In this document: piece after piece, positions 1 to 6,014 of the stretch
How positions within the stretch are numbered: the stretch's first letter is position 1
How the letters are laid out: each line of letters opens with the position of its first letter
NCBI GenBank assembly: GCA_902773395.1
Contig: CACYEJ010000185.1
Location: 1-7,310, forward strand
Length of the DNA: 7,310 nucleotides
Direction of reading: 5' to 3'
Source: an uncultured Ruminococcus sp.
GTDB lineage: Bacteria > Bacillota_A > Clostridia > Oscillospirales > Acutalibacteraceae
Position numbers and translations under genes: made by a program
The notes under the pieces: generated by a model
Seen by the model: the letters and a program-made list of their open reading frames with translations, nothing else
Told to the model about the DNA's origin: nothing
Database searches by the model: none

Positions 1-177
1 AGCGTAGGAAAATAAACTAACCTCAGCGAAACTAAATAAACTTTCTTTAAGAAAAAATAAGAAATATATCAAAGCACCCAAATAATAGAATCTTTCAATT
101 CAAACAAAAACAGGCAAGAGCTTGCGAATTGCCGGTATGAGAAAGATAAGTGCTAAATCTTAACGCTTTCGAGTATA
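1..177 (-). repeat. Interspersed MITE-like repeat, copy 1 (inverted, truncated by window edge)
   Basis: Read on the minus strand from 177 down to 1, this stretch aligns with the first part of the repeats at 3326-3572 and 6608-6913. It starts with the terminal inverted repeat (TATACTCGAAAGCGTTAAG), continues with the conserved block CCGGCAATTCGCAAGCTCTTG (minus-strand sense of about 114-134), then an AT-rich middle, and reaches the block TACGCT at position 1. The remaining 70-120 bp of the element and its second terminal repeat should lie left of the window. The middle (about 40-110) is the most diverged part relative to the other copies. No coding potential is seen. The terminal repeat abuts TA at 176-177, as in copy 2. 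Confidence 0.8.
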
Positions 178-303
178 GATAAATTTTGATTAAATTCATT
201 CAAGAAAAGACTAGTGGTAAATTAAAATGCTTGCGAGTGAAGCAGCACAATAGTTAAACAATTTTCATTATTTTCTGATTTATAAAAAAAATATAGAAAA
301 GTG

Positions 304-332
304 TTGAATATTATCCGGAAAAATGTTAAAAT
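304..332 (+). promoter_or_regulatory. Possible sigma-A promoter upstream of the kinase
   Basis: TTGAAT (304-309) and TAAAAT (327-332) are separated by 17 bp; they match the consensus hexamers at 4 of 6 and 5 of 6 positions. In such AT-rich DNA this can arise by chance, and the distance to the kinase start (about 270 bp) is long. It is the best-spaced candidate I found in the upstream region. Confidence 0.35.
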
Positions 333-587
333 TATATTATTAAATGTAAATGTGCAGATTTATGATATAAAAATTTTAAAAGAACATGGTGCATGGATTA
401 TTTTATCAAATATGTGCCACGTTTTATTATCTTGAATTGAGGGCAGTTAATGCTCTTGAATGTTTGCAAATACCTTATATTTTATAAATTTACGACAGAT
501 TATTAAAAATGGATAACGACTAAGACAAGGACATACGGAAATTCTACCGGATAGAGATTGTTTTTAATCGGCTATCAGTTTGTTTAC

Positions 588-593
588 AGGAGG
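588..593 (+). promoter_or_regulatory. Ribosome binding site that decides the kinase start
   Basis: AGGAGG lies 7 nt before the ATG at 601. An in-frame TTG at 580 opens a longer reading frame but lies upstream of this site and has no purine-rich motif of its own, so translation most likely begins at 601. Confidence 0.85.
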
Positions 594-600
594 TAAATGT

Positions 601-1902
601 ATGTCGGAAAGTATGGAATTATATTGTACAAATTGCTTTGCGAAAATAGATGATAATAGTACCGGTTACTGTCCTTACTGCGGTCAAAGTCTTGGTATGA
701 CAGAACCTCAAAGCTGTCAGCTGCCGGTAAACTCTTCGCTTAACGGCGGCAGATACTCCGTTGGTGATGTCATCGATATAGGGGATTTTGACATTTCCTA
801 TATGGGCTACGATTTCCAGCTTCAGAGTAAGGTTGTAATTAAAGAGGTTTTTTATAGAGGTATTTCTCAGAGAGATACTTCAACCGGAGAGATGAACGTT
901 AGCTATGCGTATGAATTTCCAATTGACGAAATTATTCGCAAGGTGCAGCGTGACTGCCTTAGTATGTCAGGCGGTAAGGGTATTACAAATATAGTTAAGG
1001 TGAACGACTGGTTTTCTGAGAATAATACAACGTATTACGTTACAGAATATATTGAGGGCGTTACTCTGGAGGATTGGGTGGCAAGCAACGGACGTTTTCC
1101 GTGGAGTGAGATTTACCGAAAGATGAAGCCTATTATGACCAGCCTGTCAGTTTTACATAGCAAGGGGATTTTTCATAGGGATATTACTCCGAGAAATATT
1201 TTTATCAGAACGTCAGATATGGAGTTTATTCTAACGGATTTTGCTTTCTCACGATTGAATGATCCGAGATACCTCGCCTCAGCAGTTACAAGCTTTGCAA
1301 CAGGATATGCCCCTTATGAGCAGAGAGCTTTCATCATGGAGGACGGTTCTTATACCGATATCTATGCGGTGGCTGCTACAATGTACTATGCTGTTACAGG
1401 TGAACTTCCGGCTGAACAGATGTATGATGTTGTAGAGGGTAATTTCCAGAGGATAGATTATTTGGAATCTCATTACGGTGTTCCGGGAAGTGCAGTTAAT
1501 GGACTTAGAATGGCGCTCGATCCGCAGGTGAATACTCGTCCAACAGATATTAATGTTATAATGCAGATGTTTAATGAAACAGATAACAGACAGCCGCATT
1601 ATCTGTATGGCAAACGTCAGTCTTCCGAGGAATCTGAATATGTTATCGAAGCACGTAAGAAAAACATGGGCAAGAGCCGTGAACAGGTTAAAAGTGAGTA
1701 CTACGAGAGGATTGTCGAAAAGCAACAGGAAGATGACCGTCAGCAAGTACAAATTAACAACACATTGGCAAAATTGCTGCCCGGATATGCAAGACGTGTT
1801 GCAAGCTATGATAGAAGCTTGATATCTATGAAGGGTTTGATTATTCCGGTTGTTTTTGTTGCGGTTATTGTTTTTCTTATAATTATGGGTAATCGTTCGT
1901 AA
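601..1902 (+). CDS. Zinc-ribbon Ser/Thr protein kinase, C-terminal tail anchor
   Basis: A 433-residue Hanks-type protein kinase predicted to phosphorylate unknown proteins from the cytoplasmic face of the membrane. A zinc ribbon opens the protein (Cys9, Cys12, Cys24, Cys27, pattern CxxC-x11-CxxC). The kinase domain spans about 50-325: Lys81 in VVIKE, the catalytic loop HRDITPRNI with Asp194 and Asn199, metal-binding Asp213, the activation-segment end APYEQ (237-241), DIYAVAATMYYAVTG (253-267) and Arg313 in TRP. A charged, probably helical linker (about 340-400) leads to a single membrane segment (412-430) with only three residues after it, so it is tail-anchored. Oddities: the glycine loop is degenerate (DIGDFDIS where relatives typically have GEGGFGIT) and DFG is DFA. 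The core catalytic residues remain, so activity is possible but not certain. Start at 601 is set by AGGAGG at 588-593. A terminator follows directly. Confidence 0.88.
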   Translation: MSESMELYCTNCFAKIDDNSTGYCPYCGQSLGMTEPQSCQLPVNSSLNGGRYSVGDVIDIGDFDISYMGYDFQLQSKVVIKEVFYRGISQRDTSTGEMNVSYAYEFPIDEIIRKVQRDCLSMSGGKGITNIVKVNDWFSENNTTYYVTEYIEGVTLEDWVASNGRFPWSEIYRKMKPIMTSLSVLHSKGIFHRDITPRNIFIRTSDMEFILTDFAFSRLNDPRYLASAVTSFATGYAPYEQRAFIMEDGSYTDIYAVAATMYYAVTGELPAEQMYDVVEGNFQRIDYLESHYGVPGSAVNGLRMALDPQVNTRPTDINVIMQMFNETDNRQPHYLYGKRQSSEESEYVIEARKKNMGKSREQVKSEYYERIVEKQQEDDRQQVQINNTLAKLLPGYARRVASYDRSLISMKGLIIPVVFVAVIVFLIIMGNRS

Positions 1903-1917
1903 TATTGAGTGATTTTA

Positions 1918-1951
1918 AAGGGACGCTCTTAGTCGGGGCGTTCCTTATTTT
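1918..1951 (+). terminator. Rho-independent terminator after the kinase gene
   Basis: GGGACGCTC (1920-1928) pairs with GGGCGTTCC (1936-1944) over nine base pairs including G-U pairs, with a 7-nt loop, extended by A-T pairs at the base and followed by TTATTTT. It begins 15 nt after the kinase stop codon and separates the kinase from rmuC, so any co-transcription needs read-through. Confidence 0.8.
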
Positions 1952-1977
1952 AATATAAATAAATGGAGATGTAAAAT

Positions 1978-3270
1978 ATGAGTACAGAATTTGCAGTTAT
2001 TCTACTTTTGCTGCTGCTTGCAAACCTAATAGTTATGATTATTCTTTGTTTAAAAATTCTAAATAAAACAGGCGGAAATGATATTATTGAGCGTGTTGAA
2101 AAGAATGATTCTCACCAAAAGGAAATATACGAGCGTCTTAGCAAGCAGCAGGCTATACTGCGTCAAGAGCTTTCAACCCAAGATAGTGCCCAGCGTCAGG
2201 AGATTACCTCTGCGATGCAGGGCAGCTTTTCCACATTAAGCAAGATGATTGTGGAAAACTTGACCAATTCCGTAAATGCTCAGAGCAAACAGATGATGAG
2301 TATGGAAGAGCGGCTCAATTCTTTTTCGGCTGAGAATGACCGTAAGCTTTCGGAAATACGTGTGACTGTTGAAAAACGACTTGATAAAATTCAGGAGCAA
2401 AACAATATAAAACTCGATGAAATGAGGACTATTGTCACGGAAAAGCTGAATAAGACAATTGACAGCCGTATGACAGAATCTTTTAAAATTGTTAATGATC
2501 GTTTGGAGCAGGTATATAAAGGATTGGGAGAAATGCAGACTCTTGCAGTTGGTGTGGGAGATTTGAAAAAGGTTTTGTCAAATGTTAAATCACGAGGTAT
2601 TCTTGGTGAGATACAATTAGGCTCAATTTTGCGTGAGATACTTAGTCCGGAGCAATATGAAGAAAATGCTGCGGTAAAGCCTGGTTCAAGAAATGTTGTA
2701 GAATTTGCGGTAAAGCTGCCTGTAGAAAGCGGCGGAGTGGTGTATCTTCCGATTGATTCGAAGTTTCCGGGAGATACTTATGCAGCACTTCGAGATGCCT
2801 ATGACAGCGGTGACGCAAATGCAGTGGAGTTTGCTGCTAAGGCACTATTAAAGACTGTTCGTCAGGAGGCAAAGGATATCCACGATAAATATATCTCACC
2901 ACCGAATACAACTGATTTTGCAATTATGTTTCTGCCCTTTGAGGGACTGTACAGCGAGGTTGTCAATCGTGGCATGATTGAAACTCTCCAGCGTGAATAT
3001 CGTGTCAATATAGCCGGACCAAGCACTATGGCGGCATTGCTCAATAGTTTGCAGCTTGGTTTTAAAACGCTGGCTGTTCAGAAACGCAGCACTGAGGTGT
3101 GGAATTTGCTGGAGGAGATTTCAACGGAATTCAATAATTTCTCAAAGGCATTGTCAGCGGCACAGGAAAAGCTGCGTAAAGCAGATGATGATCTTGAAAA
3201 ATTAGTTGGAGTAAGAACAAGACAGATGCAGAAGAAACTGTCACAAATTTCTAAATATGATGATATGTAG
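1978..3270 (+). CDS. rmuC: RmuC-family DNA recombination/repair protein
   Basis: A 430-residue RmuC homologue. The family is linked in E. coli to limiting inversions at short inverted repeats, and its C-terminal domain is related to restriction-endonuclease-like folds; the biochemical role is still poorly defined. An N-terminal membrane segment (about 5-27) is followed by a long Lys/Glu/Gln-rich region expected to form coiled coil (about 35-190). The RmuC domain runs from about 190 to 420, recognisable by RGILGEIQLG (206-215), LPIDSKFPG (257-265), FLPFEGLYSEV (318-328), GPSTMAALLNSL (347-358) and VRTRQMQKKL (412-421). Length and order are normal for the family. TGGAG at 1964-1968 lies 9 nt before ATG. 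The gene sits 75 bp after the kinase, beyond a terminator; no clear promoter of its own is visible in that gap. No strong terminator follows before the repeat at 3326. Confidence 0.93.
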   Translation: MSTEFAVILLLLLLANLIVMIILCLKILNKTGGNDIIERVEKNDSHQKEIYERLSKQQAILRQELSTQDSAQRQEITSAMQGSFSTLSKMIVENLTNSVNAQSKQMMSMEERLNSFSAENDRKLSEIRVTVEKRLDKIQEQNNIKLDEMRTIVTEKLNKTIDSRMTESFKIVNDRLEQVYKGLGEMQTLAVGVGDLKKVLSNVKSRGILGEIQLGSILREILSPEQYEENAAVKPGSRNVVEFAVKLPVESGGVVYLPIDSKFPGDTYAALRDAYDSGDANAVEFAAKALLKTVRQEAKDIHDKYISPPNTTDFAIMFLPFEGLYSEVVNRGMIETLQREYRVNIAGPSTMAALLNSLQLGFKTLAVQKRSTEVWNLLEEISTEFNNFSKALSAAQEKLRKADDDLEKLVGVRTRQMQKKLSQISKYDDM

Positions 3271-3325
3271 ATAATCCTTAGTAAGCTAAAGCAGATGGAA
3301 TAGTTAGGAGTTTGGAGTGTAGAGT

Positions 3326-3572
3326 TATACTCGAAAGCGTGAAGATTTAGCACTTATTTTTCTCAGACCGGCAATTCGCAGGCTCTTGCTTTTTTGTTTT
3401 AAACAATAGATTTTGTTTGTGGATTGCTTCATTTTTTGATACTTGCTCTATAATAGTTTGTTAAGTTTCTCTGAGGGTAGTCTATTTCTCTACGCTGATT
3501 TGTTTCGCCAGCAAGCATGTTCCCTGCGCCCAGCAAACTTTTATATACCAAATCTTATTGTTTTCGAGTATA
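3326..3572 (+). repeat. Complete MITE-like repeat, copy 2, with terminal inverted repeats
   Basis: A 247-bp element bounded by imperfect inverted repeats of 23 bp: 3326-3348 begins TATACTCGAAA and ends AAGATTT, and 3550-3572 is its complement with 19 of 23 positions matching by hand. Both ends finish in TA, consistent with insertion at TA dinucleotides as for IS630/Tc1-mariner-type elements, although the palindromic ends make the target duplication ambiguous. Internal blocks shared with copy 3 are CCGGCAATTCGCA..CTCTTGC (about 3368-3389), GATACTTGCTCTAT (about 3439-3452), GAGGGTAGT.TATTTCTCTACGCTG (about 3473-3497) and GCAAACTTTTATAT (3533-3546). It encodes no protein, so if mobile it would need a transposase supplied elsewhere. 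It lies 55 bp after the rmuC stop. Confidence 0.8.
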
Positions 3573-3648
3573 AAAAATATAAACAAATTTTTAATTTTAT
3601 TTTTTTAAAAATCTGTAATTGAACGGTGCAAAACCTTGTAATAATTGA

Positions 3649-3677
3649 TTGACATAAATTGTCGATTGTTGTATAAT
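3649..3677 (+). promoter_or_regulatory. Consensus sigma-A promoter of the lipoprotein operon
   Basis: TTGACA (3649-3654) and TATAAT (3672-3677) are exact consensus hexamers with the ideal 17-bp spacer. Transcription should start near 3684, giving a short leader of about 28 nt before the TTG start at 3712. It implies strong constitutive expression unless a repressor binds; no obvious operator palindrome overlaps it. Confidence 0.9.
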
Positions 3678-3697
3678 TATGGGCAGATAAAATTATT

Positions 3698-3704
3698 AGA
3701 GGTG
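3698..3704 (+). promoter_or_regulatory. Ribosome binding site supporting a TTG start
   Basis: AGAGGTG lies 7 nt before TTG at 3712. Starting there gives a complete lipoprotein signal peptide (MRIVKIGISIML...), whereas the next in-frame ATGs (codons 11 and 14) would remove the basic N-terminus, so the rare TTG start is preferred. Confidence 0.75.
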
Positions 3705-3711
3705 AATTATT

Positions 3712-4665
3712 TTGAGGATAGTTAAAATCGGTATTTCAATCATGCTTTCTATGTCACTTCTTGTCTGCACTGCCTGCGGCTCAAAGAACAGTGCGGATTT
3801 AAATGAGGAAAATGTAGTGGAAGTTGATTTTGGAAATGTTGATATGAATGATACGTACTCCTCACAGAACAATGAGCCTGTTGAATCATATGACCTTGCC
3901 AATGTTTCGGAAAATGTACAGGACGAATCTGAGATTGAAGATGAAATCGAATTGGAAGATGAATCTAATACAGACTCCGAAAATCAATCCGACACGAATA
4001 AAATTATTTCTAAGAAGTCATTACAGTCCGAACCTGAACCTGAAACCGACGCTTCTGAAAATAATTCTTGGTTTGACGATTGCGTTTTTATGGGCGACAG
4101 CTTGACGCTTGGTCTTAGTATGTATAATGATTCTACGGGACGTTTTGGCAAAGCTGAATTTGTATGTTCCGCCGGACTCGGCTGGCATAACAGTCAGTGG
4201 GATTTGTTTGATGAAAATGAGGTTCATCCGCTTTATTACGGTGAGAAAGTATTACTTGAAGATGCCGTTATGCTTACAGGTGCAAATAAAGCTATTATTG
4301 GATTGGGCATGAACGATATCGGAATTTACGGCGTAGAGGATTCTATTTATAGTGCCGGAAAATTTCTGGAAAGATTGAGAGCAAAATCTCCAGATGTTCA
4401 AATTTATTTGCAGACAGTTACTCCGATGATTCCCGAAAAAGAATATGCAGCACTGAATAATTCTCTTATCCAGCAGTATAATCAAGAATTGAAAATATTT
4501 GCCGAGCAGCATGACTGTACTCTTATTAATTCGTGGGCGGCTATTGCTGATGAGAACGGTGAGCTTCCGTATGACTTTTGCGAAGATCCAAAGGCACTGG
4601 GCTTACATCTTACGCATGATGGCTGCGATATTTGGGCAAACTGTATTATGGCTGCTGTGCAATAA
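3712..4665 (+). CDS. SGNH/GDSL-type hydrolase lipoprotein, first paralogue
   Basis: A 317-residue predicted lipoprotein. The signal peptide ends in CTAC with lipidated Cys22, a slightly unusual lipobox. An acidic Glu/Asp/Ser/Asn linker (about 28-117, with an EPEPE run) separates the anchor from an SGNH domain (about 119-317). Block I is MGDSLTLGLSMYND with nucleophile Ser130. The block II loop is CSAGLGW (152-158), block III is GLGMNDIG with Asn201, and block V contains His299 in LGLHLTHDG. SGNH enzymes typically hydrolyse esters, often O-acetyl groups on polysaccharides; the substrate here is unknown. The Asp usually three residues before the catalytic His is Leu296. First gene of a probable three-gene operon, with the promoter at 3649-3677. 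It is about 57% identical to the next gene over the domain, aligned without gaps, so the pair arose by tandem duplication. Confidence 0.85.
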   Translation: MRIVKIGISIMLSMSLLVCTACGSKNSADLNEENVVEVDFGNVDMNDTYSSQNNEPVESYDLANVSENVQDESEIEDEIELEDESNTDSENQSDTNKIISKKSLQSEPEPETDASENNSWFDDCVFMGDSLTLGLSMYNDSTGRFGKAEFVCSAGLGWHNSQWDLFDENEVHPLYYGEKVLLEDAVMLTGANKAIIGLGMNDIGIYGVEDSIYSAGKFLERLRAKSPDVQIYLQTVTPMIPEKEYAALNNSLIQQYNQELKIFAEQHDCTLINSWAAIADENGELPYDFCEDPKALGLHLTHDGCDIWANCIMAAVQ

Positions 4666-4717
4666 TAGTACAGCTTGCTGATGTGTGAAATAATTAGGAA
4701 AATTGGAGCATTGAATT

Positions 4718-5977
4718 ATGAAAAGAATAACAGCATCAGTTTTGGCGTTGTTGCTGATTCTGTGCGGCTGTGGACAAAAATCTGTCAGCGAAAAGGAGCA
4801 TTCCGAAAGTATTCCGGCTGCTACTATGGAAACACCTGAAAGTAATAATGATACCGACAGCGTGATTGATACCGATTCTGCTGGCGATACAGATTCCGCC
4901 GTAAGCAAGAGCAGCGATACCGATACAGCTAAGAAAAGAAAATCGGACAGTGACAGCGATGTCACCAAAAAGAAAGGCAAATCATCAGAGAAGAGTTCAG
5001 ATTCCGATAAGGATACCGACACTTCTAAAAGTAAGGCTTCATCATCAAAAGCAGCGGATTCTTCTAATGGCTCTTCAACACAAACTTACACCTATACCGT
5101 GGGCGGTGCTGATGACCCTATCAGAAATGTTGCACCTGAAAATGTGCAGCAGTATATTATCGAAGAACCTACAATTGTGACTGAGCCTGAGCCTGAGTCA
5201 ACATATGTCAATGAATACGAAAATGTTGACCCAAAAGAAAAGGTAGATGACTCATGGTTTGATGACTGCGTGATTATCGGCGATAGTCTTACTGTTGGAC
5301 TTAGTATGTATAATGACGCTAACGGAACGTTTTCAGACGCAAAGTTTGTTTGTGCAAGCAGCCTGAGCTACTGGAATTCCCAGTGGGATTTGTACGCTCC
5401 GAACAACGTTCATCCGTATTATAACGGACGAAAGGTACTTGTAGAGGATGCTGCTGTTTTGACCGGTGCCAAAAAAGCTATTATCACTTTGGGAATGAAT
5501 GATATAGGTATCTGGGGTCCAGAGGGTGCTATTGAGCAGGCACGCAGCTTGCTTGCAAAAATCAGAGCAAAATCACCGGAGCTTAGAATTTATCTACAGA
5601 CAGTGACGCCTATGATTTACAGCAGACAGAAAGCTCATCTTAATAACGAACTCATCAGACAGTTTGATAATAACCTTAGAAATTTTGCTGCTGAGCAGGG
5701 CTGCGGATTTTTGAATTCATACGATGCCTTTGCAGACAGCAACGGAAATTTGCCTTATAATCTCTGTTCTGATCCCGGCGGATTAGGATTGCATTTTAAT
5801 TTTGCTGCGTGCGAGATTTGGTCTGAGTTCATAAAATCAAATATCGGAAGTGCTTATCCCGAACCGGAGCCCGAACCAGAACCGAGTTCTATTCCTGAAA
5901 GTGATGTGGACACGGATTCGAATACTCAACCTGTTGCTGATACCGATTCGGTGACGGAGTCTGTTGTATCAGAATAA
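4718..5977 (+). CDS. SGNH/GDSL-type hydrolase lipoprotein, second paralogue, with Asp/Ser-rich stalk
   Basis: A 419-residue predicted lipoprotein with lipobox LCGC (Cys18). A long low-complexity stalk (about 20-120) is built from DTDS-type units and Ser/Lys/Asp runs, followed by a TEPEPE segment (155-160). The SGNH domain spans about 179-377: GDSLTVGLSMYND with Ser190, ITLGMNDIGIWG with Asn261, and His359 in LGLHF. After the domain come a PEPEPEPEP run (381-389) and another DTDS-rich tail. Relative to the first paralogue, the block II glycines are Ser (CASSLSY, 212-218), and Leu356 replaces the expected Asp before the His. Five cysteines of the domain (184, 212, 329, 350, 365) match the upstream copy position for position. 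GGAG at 4705-4708 precedes ATG by 9 nt; 52 bp separate it from the first copy, with no terminator seen. Catalytic activity is uncertain because of the oxyanion-loop change. Confidence 0.83.
   Translation: MKRITASVLALLLILCGCGQKSVSEKEHSESIPAATMETPESNNDTDSVIDTDSAGDTDSAVSKSSDTDTAKKRKSDSDSDVTKKKGKSSEKSSDSDKDTDTSKSKASSSKAADSSNGSSTQTYTYTVGGADDPIRNVAPENVQQYIIEEPTIVTEPEPESTYVNEYENVDPKEKVDDSWFDDCVIIGDSLTVGLSMYNDANGTFSDAKFVCASSLSYWNSQWDLYAPNNVHPYYNGRKVLVEDAAVLTGAKKAIITLGMNDIGIWGPEGAIEQARSLLAKIRAKSPELRIYLQTVTPMIYSRQKAHLNNELIRQFDNNLRNFAAEQGCGFLNSYDAFADSNGNLPYNLCSDPGGLGLHFNFAACEIWSEFIKSNIGSAYPEPEPEPEPSSIPESDVDTDSNTQPVADTDSVTESVVSE
4850..5020 (+). repeat. Degenerate GATACCGA-type repeats encoding DTDS units
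   Basis: Related units occur at 4850 (GATACCGAC), 4868 (GATACCGATTC), 4886 (GATACAGATTCC), 4916 (GATACCGATACAG) and 5012 (GATACCGAC), with another at 5939 (GATACCGATTC) near the gene end. They encode Asp-Thr-Asp-Ser/Thr in the surface stalk. Spacing is irregular, so this is an interrupted codon-level repeat rather than a clean tandem array. Confidence 0.6.
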
Positions 5978-6014
5978 TATATAAAATTATATAAAGTTTT
6001 AAGGAGAAAATGCT

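Larger units (their letters stand above)
178..600. other. AT-rich gene-free region upstream of the kinase
   Basis: This stretch of about 420 bp between repeat copy 1 and the kinase start has no credible gene on either strand. It holds a possible promoter (304-332), a short stem-loop followed by T-rich sequence (387-427), and the kinase ribosome binding site (588-593). If the promoter is real, the kinase mRNA has an untranslated leader of roughly 260 nt. I do not recognise a riboswitch or T-box in it. Confidence 0.6.
3271..3711. other. 441-bp gene-free region between rmuC and the lipoprotein operon
   Basis: This gap holds repeat copy 2 (3326-3572), a short AT-rich spacer, and the promoter and ribosome binding site of the lipoprotein operon (3649-3704). 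Positions 3271-3325 carry no strong hairpin. No open reading frame here looks like a gene. Confidence 0.7.

Noticed and set aside
580..600. Longer kinase start at the TTG at 580
   Set aside because: The AGGAGG at 588-593 lies inside this extension and is ideally spaced for ATG 601; the extension has no upstream ribosome binding site.
1279..1752. 157-codon open frame on the minus strand
   Set aside because: Antisense to the clearly coding kinase gene, with no family resemblance.
3424..3454. Promoter-like TTGCTT and TATAAT within repeat copy 2
   Set aside because: The spacer is 19 bp, the first hexamer is poor, and the second is TATCAT in copy 3 and changed in copy 1; the consensus promoter at 3649-3677 explains the downstream operon.
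4603..5022. 139-codon open frame on the minus strand, rich in Ser and Leu
   Set aside because: It mirrors the DTDS/Ser-rich stalk of the second SGNH gene; the Asp/Ser codons read as Val/Ser/Leu on the other strand. No ribosome binding site or recognisable domain.
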